Shown piece by piece: positions 1 to 7,369 of a stretch of DNA of 49,088 nucleotides. Source of the DNA: Alphaproteobacteria bacterium. Lineage in GTDB: Bacteria > Pseudomonadota > Alphaproteobacteria > UBA9655. Each line of letters starts with the position of its first letter. Position 1 is the stretch's first letter. The stretch spans positions 1 through 49,088 of the forward strand of contig JAGVLE010000033.1 in assembly GCA_020049895.1 (NCBI GenBank). The letters run 5' to 3'. The position numbers and the translations under genes are program-made. Below the pieces are notes generated by a model. The model was not told where the DNA came from. It ran no database searches and was given only the letters and a program-made list of their open reading frames with translations.

Positions 1-32
1 ACTTTCTGTCGAAAATCCACACTGTATGTCAT
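1..32 (-). CDS. IS630-type transposase, N-terminal fragment (runs off the window)
   Basis: An ATG at 32-30 on the minus strand opens a frame reading MTYSVDFRQK before the window ends. This resembles the 'M-x-Y-S-x-D-x-R' opening of IS630-family transposases, which begins their helix-turn-helix region. Only ten codons are visible, so neither the catalytic DDE residues nor intactness can be judged. The identical start occurs at 49061 in the opposite orientation. Confidence 0.6.
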   Translation of the reverse strand, partial: MTYSVDFRQK

Positions 33-98
33 AGCTCTTCTTATCCTTCTTTTCTTGCTATGACAATATTATAATCGATTTATATAGACTTTGCTATA
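1..98 (-). mobile_element. Left-edge IS630-type element, 5' end only
   Basis: Positions 5-98 are an exact reverse complement of 48995-49088, so the same element lies at both window ends. The homology stops at the dinucleotide TA at 97-98, which fits the TA target preference known for the IS630/Tc1-mariner group. It contains the first codons of a transposase reading leftwards out of the window, plus an upstream region that includes a TATAAT-like box. The family call rests on the N-terminal peptide and the TA boundary; the rest of the element is outside the window. Confidence 0.75.
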
Positions 99-131
99 AT
101 AGCTTACGAAGGGTGCTTGTGTTGAGCGCGT

Positions 132-434
132 CTATCTTCTGAAACGCTTTCCTTTTTTGGAGGAGGTTTTCTCTTCCAAACACTTCTTTTTGCAGCTGTC
201 GTACTGTGGGCTAGGATGTTTTTTAGCACAGGCGTGCTTACACTTTTTATCCTTCCCTGGTATTTTGGAACAATGGGTCTCCTCTTTACAGCGGACATAG
301 GCCGAATTAGAAAATTTATCCTTGCAGATATGTTTACATTCTCCTTCGCTCTTAGCGTTTGCTGGAGCGTGGGTTAAAGCCATCATGAGAGCTGCGAGAG
401 CTATCATTGGAAAAATTTTTTGCATTTTAGGCAT
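132..434 (-). CDS. Small secreted protein with two CX3C-type cysteine hairpins
   Basis: A 100-residue protein with a clear Sec signal peptide (hydrophobic stretch about residues 7-23, likely cleavage after ANA at 27). The mature part is very Lys-rich and has eight cysteines in two similar blocks: C33-X3-C37-X11-C49-X5-C55 and C65-X3-C69-X11-C81-X3-C85. Such spacing suggests two disulfide-stapled helical hairpins; this is inferred from the pattern, and I recognise no named family. It ends in a basic Lys/Arg tail. The first ATG is chosen because an AAGGA-type ribosome site sits just upstream; a second ATG three codons in would be badly spaced. The stop codon lies only 33 bases from the IS boundary. 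Confidence 0.75.
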   Translation of the reverse strand: MPKMQKIFPMIALAALMMALTHAPANAKSEGECKHICKDKFSNSAYVRCKEETHCSKIPGKDKKCKHACAKKHPSPQYDSCKKKCLEEKTSSKKGKRFRR

Positions 435-568
435 CTAATTTCCTTTCTATCTATATTTCATCATATGAACCGTACGAGGCTCATTTCATAAACTATGTTA
501 TCTCAAATAAATTAAAAACTTCTTAACAGGCTCTCTTATAGCGAGGGCTGCCTTTCTTATGTCACTTG

Positions 569-586
569 TCTGCGAACTTTCGCAGA
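569..586. repeat. Perfect 8-bp inverted repeat upstream of bioY
   Basis: TCTGCGAA at 569-576 and its exact complement at 579-586 are separated by only two bases. The near-absence of a loop argues for a dimeric DNA-binding protein's operator rather than an RNA hairpin. It lies about 60 bases upstream of the proposed bioY promoter. No regulator can be assigned. Confidence 0.4.
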
Positions 587-646
587 GGCTTCTCTTGAAA
601 GGAAGCGCAGAGTCGAAAAAACAAACGAAGTGTACGTATGCTCAAT

Positions 647-675
647 TTGACAAACGGAGACAAGGCCTATACCAT
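647..675 (+). promoter_or_regulatory. Predicted sigma70 promoter for bioY
   Basis: A perfect -35 box TTGACA at 647-652, a 17-base spacer and a -10 box TACCAT at 670-675. This predicts a start about 25 bases upstream of the bioY ATG, where a GGAG ribosome site is present. The holB promoter at 13024-13052 uses the same pair of boxes with the same spacing. Confidence 0.5.
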
Positions 676-706
676 CTTCTAGAATTTAATAGATGGAGAT
701 GTTCTC

Positions 707-1255
707 ATGGATTTTCTTATAAAAACTCAGGCTAAATCAACATTTTTGGCGGAATTATTGACTATTGTGGGGGGCGCTTTTCTTCTCTTTGCAGCGTCTC
801 AAATAGAAATTCCTCTGAATCCTGTTCCTATTACATTGCAAACAGTTGCCGTAATGCTTATTGGATTGACCTATTCCCCCCGCCGGGCGATAGAAACGCA
901 TTTATTGTGGCTTGGGATGTGTGCAGTAGGACTTCCTGTGCTTTCAGGTTTTGTGGGTGGGATTGCTTACTTTGTTAGGCCCACGGGAGGATACTTGTTA
1001 GGATTTGTGATAGCGTCGTTCGCAATGGCAACACTTAAGGAAAAGCTTTCTCTTAATTCATGGAAAAGTGATGCTTTTCTGACTATTCTAGGAACAGTCA
1101 TTGTGTTTGCATCAGGTGTCCTTTGGCTTTCTTATTGTATTGGATGGCCGGCCGCTTTTTATGGGGGCGTTCTTCCTTTTATTCTCCCTGGTATTGTTAA
1201 GGGCGCTCTTTTGTGCTCAGCGCTTCAGATCGTGCGTTACGCTCGACAGAAATGA
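707..1255 (+). CDS. bioY: Biotin transporter BioY (ECF substrate-binding subunit)
   Basis: A 182-residue integral membrane protein with about six hydrophobic segments. It carries the BioY hallmarks: PVPITLQT at about residues 40-47, a glycine-rich GLPVLSGFVGG segment near 75-85, PTGGYLLGF near 92-100, and a C-terminal LPFILPGIVKG stretch. BioY captures biotin and works alone or with the shared EcfA/EcfT energising module, which is not in this window. Uptake of biotin rather than synthesis is usual for host-dependent bacteria. The stop overlaps the ATG of the next gene in an ATGA, so the two are translationally coupled. Confidence 0.9.
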   Translation: MDFLIKTQAKSTFLAELLTIVGGAFLLFAASQIEIPLNPVPITLQTVAVMLIGLTYSPRRAIETHLLWLGMCAVGLPVLSGFVGGIAYFVRPTGGYLLGFVIASFAMATLKEKLSLNSWKSDAFLTILGTVIVFASGVLWLSYCIGWPAAFYGGVLPFILPGIVKGALLCSALQIVRYARQK

Positions 1256-1665
1256 CGCTTTCTTTTCGGCCTCATAACTTTATGTGTGCCCTTGGGTTTC
1301 AAGGGATGGGGTATTCGCCAGCCTTTGTGGAAAATTTTACATCCATTGTAGACGCCCTCCATCACAATGAAGATTTACCCATTAAGATTATTGGTGAATC
1401 TGATTCTATTTGTGCGGCATGTCCAAACAAAAGAGGACTTTCCTGCAAGGATGAAGAAAAGATTAGATCTCTGGATGAACGCCATTCCAAAGTTCTGGGC
1501 TTCCTTAAGGGCACTTCAATAACATGGAATGAAGCCAAAAAGTTAATGAAGAAAAACATGACGCTGGAGGCCTTTCATAAAGCGTGTGAGGGTTGCTCTT
1601 GGAAGTCATTGGGAGTTTGTGAGAAAGCTCTTCAGGCTTTGAGGACGGATGGCAAAGAAGCTTAA
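1252..1665 (+). CDS. DUF1284 family protein, Cys-rich, probably metal-binding
   Basis: A 137-residue protein if started at the ATG that overlaps the bioY stop (ATGA at 1252-1255); an upstream start inside bioY is possible but less likely. It opens with the DUF1284 signature RPHNFMCALGFQGMGYS and carries clustered cysteines: one in HNFMC, three in a CAACP...LSC segment and three in CEGC...GVC. These are consistent with an iron-sulfur or zinc site. The family's biochemical role is not known to me. It overlaps the following Smr gene by 17 bases, giving a three-gene operon with bioY. Confidence 0.8.
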   Translation: MTLSFRPHNFMCALGFQGMGYSPAFVENFTSIVDALHHNEDLPIKIIGESDSICAACPNKRGLSCKDEEKIRSLDERHSKVLGFLKGTSITWNEAKKLMKKNMTLEAFHKACEGCSWKSLGVCEKALQALRTDGKEA

Positions 1666-2143
1666 CCCTGAAGATCAGCATCTCTGGGAGCTTAATACGC
1701 GGGATGTTAAGGTGTTGCCGAAAACAACGCGCTTAACCAAAAAACGCTCTTCCTCACCGCGTTATCATGATTTACGGATACCAAGCCCTTCCTTTGAAAA
1801 GCAAGAGCTTGTACCGAGTTCTCCTTTACCCTCTTTTGATAAAAAAAGCCTTCGACACATAGCCATTGAGGCCCGCTTAGATCTGCATGGGTTGACTCTT
1901 GACGCAGGTTACCAAGCGTTAGAGACATTCTTAAAGAATGCTCAAGAGAGGGGCCTCAAAACAATCCTCGTGATCACAGGAAAAGGAAGGGGAGAGTATG
2001 AAATGACTTTTCGAAGTCAGCTTCCTCGGTGGCTTGAAGAAACAGCGCTACGCCGTCTTGTGTCTTCCCTGCACCATCCTGCAAAAATGCAGGATGGCGG
2101 GACAGGAGCTTTTTACGTGAGGGTAAAGCGAAAGGATATATAG
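1649..2143 (+). CDS. Smr domain protein (MutS2 C-terminal-like nuclease domain)
   Basis: A 164-residue protein. Residues 1-70 are basic and low in structure. The Smr domain follows, with the LDLHG motif at about residues 77-81, ITGKGRG near 108-114 and the terminal GGTGAFYV block. Smr domains bind and nick nucleic acids; stand-alone alphaproteobacterial versions are small cytosolic proteins of uncertain substrate. Translation is probably coupled to the DUF1284 gene through a 17-base overlap. The 3' part of the gene contains a perfect 10-bp hairpin (2074-2097). Confidence 0.85.
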   Translation: MAKKLNPEDQHLWELNTRDVKVLPKTTRLTKKRSSSPRYHDLRIPSPSFEKQELVPSSPLPSFDKKSLRHIAIEARLDLHGLTLDAGYQALETFLKNAQERGLKTILVITGKGRGEYEMTFRSQLPRWLEETALRRLVSSLHHPAKMQDGGTGAFYVRVKRKDI

Positions 2144-2206
2144 GCTACCCTCAACCATACGCTAGCAAGAGAAAGTTAAGAAAAGGTTAACAGAGGGAAA
2201 AAAAGT

Positions 2207-5200
2207 CTAAGCTGCGGCTAACTCTATCAGTTCTTGCAAAACCTTAGCGGTTTCTTTAAGAGAAATTTCAGGAGAATTAAAGACGCGAATATACACAATT
2301 TTCTGATCAGGGCGTAGTTTTGCTGTGCCTTTTTGTTCCATAATATGGGAAATCAAAAGATTGGGATTCTTAAACGTATTTTTATAAAAGGTGATAAGAA
2401 TTCCTTTGGGCCCAATCTCTACTTTCTCAATGCCTGCTTGGCGCGCTAATGATTTAAGATAGACAATTTCTAAAAGATTTGAAACTTCTGGGGGGAGAGG
2501 GCCAAATCTATCAACCAACTCTATAGCAAAGCTATCGATATCTTGCCTGGTCGTAAGAGTGCTCAGGCGCTTATAAAGGCTTAAACGCAATCCTAAGTCA
2601 GCGACATATGTATCAGGAATAAGGACTGAGATTTCGACGGTGATTTGAGGAATATACTCGCTTGGAGTATAGGTTTCGCCTTTCCCTTCTGCTTTGAGAG
2701 AAAGAATCGCTTCTTCCAACATATGTTGGTAAAGTTCAATTCCCACTTCGCGAATATGACCAGATTGTTCTTCTCCCACAAGGTTTCCAGCTCCGCGTAT
2801 ATCCATGTCATGGCTAGCCAGTGTAAATCCAGCGCCTAATGTATCAAGGGATTGGATAACCTCCAGGCGTTTTTGTGCCGTTGACGAGAGGATTTGACCT
2901 GCTGGATACGTTAGGTAAGCATATCCACGGACTTTAGCTCGCCCTATACGACCGCGAAGCTGATATAGTTGGGAGAGGCCAAAGAGATCAGCTCTATGAA
3001 TAAGAAGAGTATTTGCCTTTGAAACATCAATGCCTGATTCAATAATTTGTGTACTTAATAAAACATCGTAAGCGCCATCATAGAATTCTGACATAACGTT
3101 TTCGAGAGCTCGAGGAGACATTTGTCCATGAGCAATAGCAAATTTTACTTCAGGGACAAAATGACGCAAGCGCTCGGCGACTTTCTCTAAATCTGATATA
3201 CGAGGGCACACATAAAATGTTTGTCCTCCTCGAAATTGTTCCCTCAAAATGGCCTCGCGCATCACCATGGCATCAAAAGGAAGCACAAATGTTCGCACAG
3301 CCATGCGATCGAGAGGGGGAGTGGCGATAAGACTCATTTCTCGTACTCCAGAAAGAGCCATTTGTAGGGTTCTGGGAATGGGGGTGGCCGTTAACGTAAG
3401 GACGTGAATGTTTTCCTTCAGGTTTTTCAATTTTTCCTTTTGAGCAACGCCAAAATGTTGTTCTTCATCGACAATTAAGAGGCCTAAATCAAAAAACTCT
3501 ACAGAGCCAGAAAGAAGGGCATGCGTACCAATGAGGATTTGGATTTCTCCCTTCTTCAGACGTTCTTTTAAAAGACTTGCTTCTCGAGGTTTAATAAGGC
3601 GCGATAGCTGAGCCACCTGAATGCCCGTATCTTTAAAGCGAGTGATAAAGGATTGATAATGCTGTCGTGCCAAAAGGGTTGTAGGGACAACAACGGCAAC
3701 TTGCTTTCCCGCTGCAGCGGCAATGAAGGCAGCTCGCATGGCAACTTCTGTTTTGCCAAAACCGACATCACCACAAATAAGACGATCCATAGGTCTTCCA
3801 GTCGTCAAATCTTGACAAACATCTTCTATGGCTGAGAGTTGGTCTTCTGTTTCAGGATAAGGAAAACGAGCCGCAAATTCATCGTAAAGCCCACTTGGCC
3901 TTTGAAAGACGTCTGCATGATGCAGTTGACGTGTAGCTGCAATTTTCAAAAGATAATCAGCGACTTCTTTTAAGCGCTTCTTCACCCGCGCCTTACGAGA
4001 TTGCCAAGCTACCCCTCCTAACTTATCAAGAGAGGCCAGGGTGTCAGCGGCGCCGTAACGAGAAAGGAAATCAATACTCTCAACAGGAACGTAAAGCTTT
4101 GTATCGCCGTCATAGTGGACTTCTAAACAATCATGAGAGGCGTTATTGATGGTAAGCGTTTTCAATCCTTCATAGCGACCAATACCATGCTCTTGATGCA
4201 CTACAAGGTCTCCTACCTGCAGGCTGGATACCTCTTGAATAAATAAATCACTGCGTTTTTTGGACTTAACAGATTTTCCGAGGCGCTCTCCGAAGATATC
4301 TTCCTCTGTCATAATGAGGAGGCCTGGAGCCTCAAAACCTTTGTCTATATCAAAAACAGTCAAGGTAGGGGTAGTGGTTTCTAGAACTTCTGGGAAGGAG
4401 TGAATGTACTTTAAGAAGGGAAAATTGTGCTCGGTTAAGATATGGCCAAGCCTATTTGCAGATCCTTGGGTAACGCCGACAAGAAGGATTCGTTTCTTTT
4501 GGCTTTGAGCGGTTTCGAGAACTTCTTTTAACTTATCAAATACGTTGTGATGAGGTGATTTTAGGGAAGGGACGAGCTTTCCTCCCGCATCAGTACCTTC
4601 TGGGTGAGAAAAAGGAGAAAAAACAACTTTTTGGGAGGGAGGGATAAGGTTCTCCCAGTTTTTTTGGGTAATATAGAGATGCTCAGGAGGCAGTGGATGA
4701 TAGGGAATCCCTTGTTTTTCAAGTGATTGGAAGTCAATGCGCGTTTTATAATGATCTTGGATTTGATCATTATAAGCTGTGCGGGCCTCTTCCAAATGGT
4801 CATCAAGGCAATAGAGGCTTCCTTCTACATAGGTTGCAAAAGGGGTAAGCGTTTCATAGAAAAGAGGAAGCCAATGTTCATATCCTACATAGGGTCGCAT
4901 TTCCGAAATCGCTGCATATAAAGGATCTTTGGGGTCTGGAATACCAAAATGATCGCGATATTTTTTGCGGAATAAGGTAATGCTTTCAGGCGTTAGATGA
5001 ATTTCGCTCATCGGTTTGAGGAAAAGGCTTTCAACGGGAGCTATTGTTGTTTGTTGGAGCGGGTCAAATGTCCTGAGGGTTTCTAAGGTCTTTCCAAAAA
5101 AATCTAATCGAATAGGGAAATTATATCCGGGAGGAAATAAATCAATGAGACTCCCACGTACAGCAAACTCTCCCCATTCTTGGACCAGTTCTCGTCGGGT

Positions 5201-5635
5201 ATATCCATTATGTGTTAGGAAGGATAGGAGAGCTTCATAACCAACGGTTTGTCCGCCTTTTAAAGACATCATTCTTCCTTGGAAGGCTTCCAAAGGAGGA
5301 ACTTTTTGTAAAAAGGCTTGAAGGGTTGTAATAATTAAAAAAGAGTCTTTTCTCTCCGTGAGACTCGTGAGGGTATTCACTCGCTGGGCTATAATATCAG
5401 GGTGAGGGGAGCTTCTATCATAAGGTAAGCAATCCCATCCAGGGAAAAACAACACAGGGCGAGAGGGGGCAAAAAAAGCCAGTTGGCTTTTGAGGCGTAA
5501 GGCGCGGCTCTCATCTCGAGCGATGTATACTATCTTTTTTGTCGTTTGAGCCAGCTCGGCTAATAAAAGCGCATCATAACCATCAGGAACGCCTGTCAGA
5601 AGGGCCGGCGGAGAGAAAGAAGGAAGAAAACTCAT
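2207..5635 (-). CDS. mfd: Transcription-repair coupling factor Mfd
   Basis: At 1142 residues this is full length for Mfd. In order it has the UvrB-homology N-terminal region, the RNA-polymerase interaction domain (the VVHQEHGIGRYEG segment), a superfamily 2 helicase motor with Walker A GDVGFGKTE near residue 627, a DEEQH Walker B near 725 and TATPIPRTL motif III, then the C-terminal TRCF domain. Mfd removes stalled RNA polymerase at lesions and recruits UvrA. The small sdhE gene lies 14 bases upstream on the same strand, an arrangement common in alphaproteobacteria. Confidence 0.97.
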   Translation of the reverse strand: MSFLPSFSPPALLTGVPDGYDALLLAELAQTTKKIVYIARDESRALRLKSQLAFFAPSRPVLFFPGWDCLPYDRSSPHPDIIAQRVNTLTSLTERKDSFLIITTLQAFLQKVPPLEAFQGRMMSLKGGQTVGYEALLSFLTHNGYTRRELVQEWGEFAVRGSLIDLFPPGYNFPIRLDFFGKTLETLRTFDPLQQTTIAPVESLFLKPMSEIHLTPESITLFRKKYRDHFGIPDPKDPLYAAISEMRPYVGYEHWLPLFYETLTPFATYVEGSLYCLDDHLEEARTAYNDQIQDHYKTRIDFQSLEKQGIPYHPLPPEHLYITQKNWENLIPPSQKVVFSPFSHPEGTDAGGKLVPSLKSPHHNVFDKLKEVLETAQSQKKRILLVGVTQGSANRLGHILTEHNFPFLKYIHSFPEVLETTTPTLTVFDIDKGFEAPGLLIMTEEDIFGERLGKSVKSKKRSDLFIQEVSSLQVGDLVVHQEHGIGRYEGLKTLTINNASHDCLEVHYDGDTKLYVPVESIDFLSRYGAADTLASLDKLGGVAWQSRKARVKKRLKEVADYLLKIAATRQLHHADVFQRPSGLYDEFAARFPYPETEDQLSAIEDVCQDLTTGRPMDRLICGDVGFGKTEVAMRAAFIAAAAGKQVAVVVPTTLLARQHYQSFITRFKDTGIQVAQLSRLIKPREASLLKERLKKGEIQILIGTHALLSGSVEFFDLGLLIVDEEQHFGVAQKEKLKNLKENIHVLTLTATPIPRTLQMALSGVREMSLIATPPLDRMAVRTFVLPFDAMVMREAILREQFRGGQTFYVCPRISDLEKVAERLRHFVPEVKFAIAHGQMSPRALENVMSEFYDGAYDVLLSTQIIESGIDVSKANTLLIHRADLFGLSQLYQLRGRIGRAKVRGYAYLTYPAGQILSSTAQKRLEVIQSLDTLGAGFTLASHDMDIRGAGNLVGEEQSGHIREVGIELYQHMLEEAILSLKAEGKGETYTPSEYIPQITVEISVLIPDTYVADLGLRLSLYKRLSTLTTRQDIDSFAIELVDRFGPLPPEVSNLLEIVYLKSLARQAGIEKVEIGPKGILITFYKNTFKNPNLLISHIMEQKGTAKLRPDQKIVYIRVFNSPEISLKETAKVLQELIELAAA

Positions 5636-5649
5636 CAGGACTAGAAATG

Positions 5650-5853
5650 TTAGTGAATTAGTTTATTACAGAGCCATTCATAAAGCTCGCATTCAGGGAG
5701 TGCAAGGAGAGAGTCAAATTTTTCGGCTTCTTCTTGGGTCATAGAGGGGAGGTTTTTTTCTGCAAATTTCCCTAAAAGTAAATCTAACTCTTTCGTTCCA
5801 CGATGCTGGCTTTGATACAGAAGGCGTTTTTTTAATTTCTCAAGAGATTCCAT
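5650..5853 (-). CDS. sdhE: SdhE, succinate dehydrogenase flavinylation factor
   Basis: A 67-residue protein of the DUF339/SdhE family, shorter than average but complete. It has the RGxxE motif (R18, G19, E22) that in SdhE contacts the flavoprotein, followed by ELDLLLGKF and the usual FDSLL...LYEWL helix. The family promotes covalent FAD attachment to SdhA of respiratory complex II. It is immediately upstream of mfd on the same strand and probably cotranscribed with it and with the secreted DUF4139 gene 9 bases further upstream. Confidence 0.88.
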   Translation of the reverse strand: MESLEKLKKRLLYQSQHRGTKELDLLLGKFAEKNLPSMTQEEAEKFDSLLALPECELYEWLCNKLIH

Positions 5854-5862
5854 ACGTAAGCC

Positions 5863-7173
5863 TTAGGACTCTTGTTGAAGATTAAGGCGAATTCGATAGC
5901 GTAAACTGACGCTTTCATGTGGAGCCAAAGGAATTGTCCAGCGAATATGTGCATCTTCTTGTTCATGAGGGTGCGTTTCACGCAAGATCGCCCCTTTATC
6001 TGAGATGTTTTGGAAGACAAGAACTTTCCTTGGGGTATCTGTCATATTTTTCAAATCAAGCCGATGTCCGGATTCAATCGCTTGACTCCCAAGTTTACGG
6101 TAGTCCGTTTGGCGCACTTCAGCGGAAATGTCATTGGTGGTTCCCAAGCGCAAACTAAGAGAGTGATTGAGGGGAATTGCTGCTGTCTTATTGGTTCCCA
6201 CATAAAAAAGAGAACCGTCTTCATTCCGCTTAAAAACCTTTATTTCTCCTTCGGGAAGAGGAATGCCTAGGCCTTTTCGGGCTGTATTTTGGACAGAAAG
6301 CCATGTTTCTACAGGAGGTTTCATGATAACCCCTTGCTCTTCAAGAAGAAGATTGTTTTTTGGGAAAATGCAGAAGTTTTTTGTAGGAGCAAGGTTTTCA
6401 ACAGAAAACCAAGAAATATTTTTCGTTTCTTGGTCAGCAAGTGTTATCGGGTGCTCAAGTTCATAGAGTTTTTCTGATGTTGCTAAGGTATTGGCAATAT
6501 GGAAGCGCCCTTTTTTAATATTCACGCCACTCTTATTATGCAACGTAATCCAGTTGTTAAGGTCAAGGTGTTGTTGTGCAGTATCCACGATAATTGTATA
6601 AGCTGCTTTCCAAGAGAACCCTTGCGTGAGATACCCCATTTCAAAGAGTGATTCACCTTCTTTTTCTGCCTTAATTTTCAGTGTAACAATAGGTTCAGCC
6701 ACTAAAGTATAAGGGAGATTCGGGAACCCAACTAAGTCTTTTTTGACAGAAAAAATGACTCCTGCAGAACTAATAATGGCTTCTTCTCCGTCTAAGGAGA
6801 GAAGCTGCGCAGGCCGCGGAGGTCCGTTCAAGTCTCGTGCTAAGAGGAGGATAGGCTCACCAATGGAGTGTTTCAAGAGTTCTTCCCGCGTAAGATGAGA
6901 AGAGCGGAAAGTATATTCCAACATGTCTACAGAGGGAGAAGGGGGCAGAACTTTAAAAAGGAAAGTATCCATAAGGATGAGGGCAGGGATGTCTTTAATT
7001 AATAGCTTTGTATACCCTGCTTTCAAAAAAGAACGGCGCTTTTCCTTGATAAGTGCGACGTCATGGGGATAGAGAGTGACATTGACTTCCAGTTGAGAAG
7101 ACTGGCACACATCTTGAGTCGCTGCCTCTGCAAAGGAAGGAAGTAAAAAAAGAAGGAAAAGGAGACGTTTCAT
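5863..7173 (-). CDS. Secreted DUF4139 domain protein
   Basis: A 436-residue protein with a strong signal peptide (cleavage likely after AEA near residue 17). The N-terminal part is beta-rich; the C-terminal part matches DUF4139, with IPLPEGEIKVF near residue 302 and a final RWTIPLAPHESVSLRYRIRL strand pair. DUF4139 proteins are envelope or extracellular proteins of unknown function, often beta-sandwich folds. It heads the sdhE-mfd run, but its own promoter-like boxes at 7218-7246 suggest transcription starts here. No catalytic motif is evident. Confidence 0.8.
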   Translation of the reverse strand: MKRLLFLLFLLPSFAEAATQDVCQSSQLEVNVTLYPHDVALIKEKRRSFLKAGYTKLLIKDIPALILMDTFLFKVLPPSPSVDMLEYTFRSSHLTREELLKHSIGEPILLLARDLNGPPRPAQLLSLDGEEAIISSAGVIFSVKKDLVGFPNLPYTLVAEPIVTLKIKAEKEGESLFEMGYLTQGFSWKAAYTIIVDTAQQHLDLNNWITLHNKSGVNIKKGRFHIANTLATSEKLYELEHPITLADQETKNISWFSVENLAPTKNFCIFPKNNLLLEEQGVIMKPPVETWLSVQNTARKGLGIPLPEGEIKVFKRNEDGSLFYVGTNKTAAIPLNHSLSLRLGTTNDISAEVRQTDYRKLGSQAIESGHRLDLKNMTDTPRKVLVFQNISDKGAILRETHPHEQEDAHIRWTIPLAPHESVSLRYRIRLNLQQES

Positions 7174-7217
7174 TATGCGTCCTTGCCAAGAGATGATGGT
7201 CAGATACCCTGAAGGAG

Positions 7218-7246
7218 ATTATATCATTATCTGGCAGATTCCTAAA
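7218..7246 (-). promoter_or_regulatory. Predicted promoter for the DUF4139-sdhE-mfd run
   Basis: On the minus strand a perfect TATAAT -10 box (7223-7218) lies 17 bases from a weak -35 box TTTAGG (7246-7241). It is about 45 bases upstream of the gene's ATG. The weak -35 box is the main reason for doubt. Confidence 0.4.
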
Positions 7247-7369
7247 TTTATTTTTTAGACTTTTAGAAATTAAAATTGGCCATTCATAAGCTCAAAAATT
7301 TCCACTCCCTATCTTCTTCAGCAAGAAATACTCATCTTTGCGCTGCGTCCCCTTTGGAGCTTAGGCGCC

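Larger units (their letters stand above)
435..706. other. Intergenic region upstream of bioY
   Basis: This stretch lies between two divergently oriented genes and I see no further gene in it. It holds a perfect inverted repeat (569-586) and a good sigma70-type promoter for bioY (647-675). The leader of the Cys-rich gene occupies the left end. No biotin-operon regulator BioR box of the TTATCTATAA type is visible. Confidence 0.6.

Noticed and set aside
583-597. A 15-base match (CAGAGGCTTCTCTTG) shared with 48127-48141
   Set aside because: One 15-mer pair is expected by chance in a window of this size and nothing aligns beyond it.
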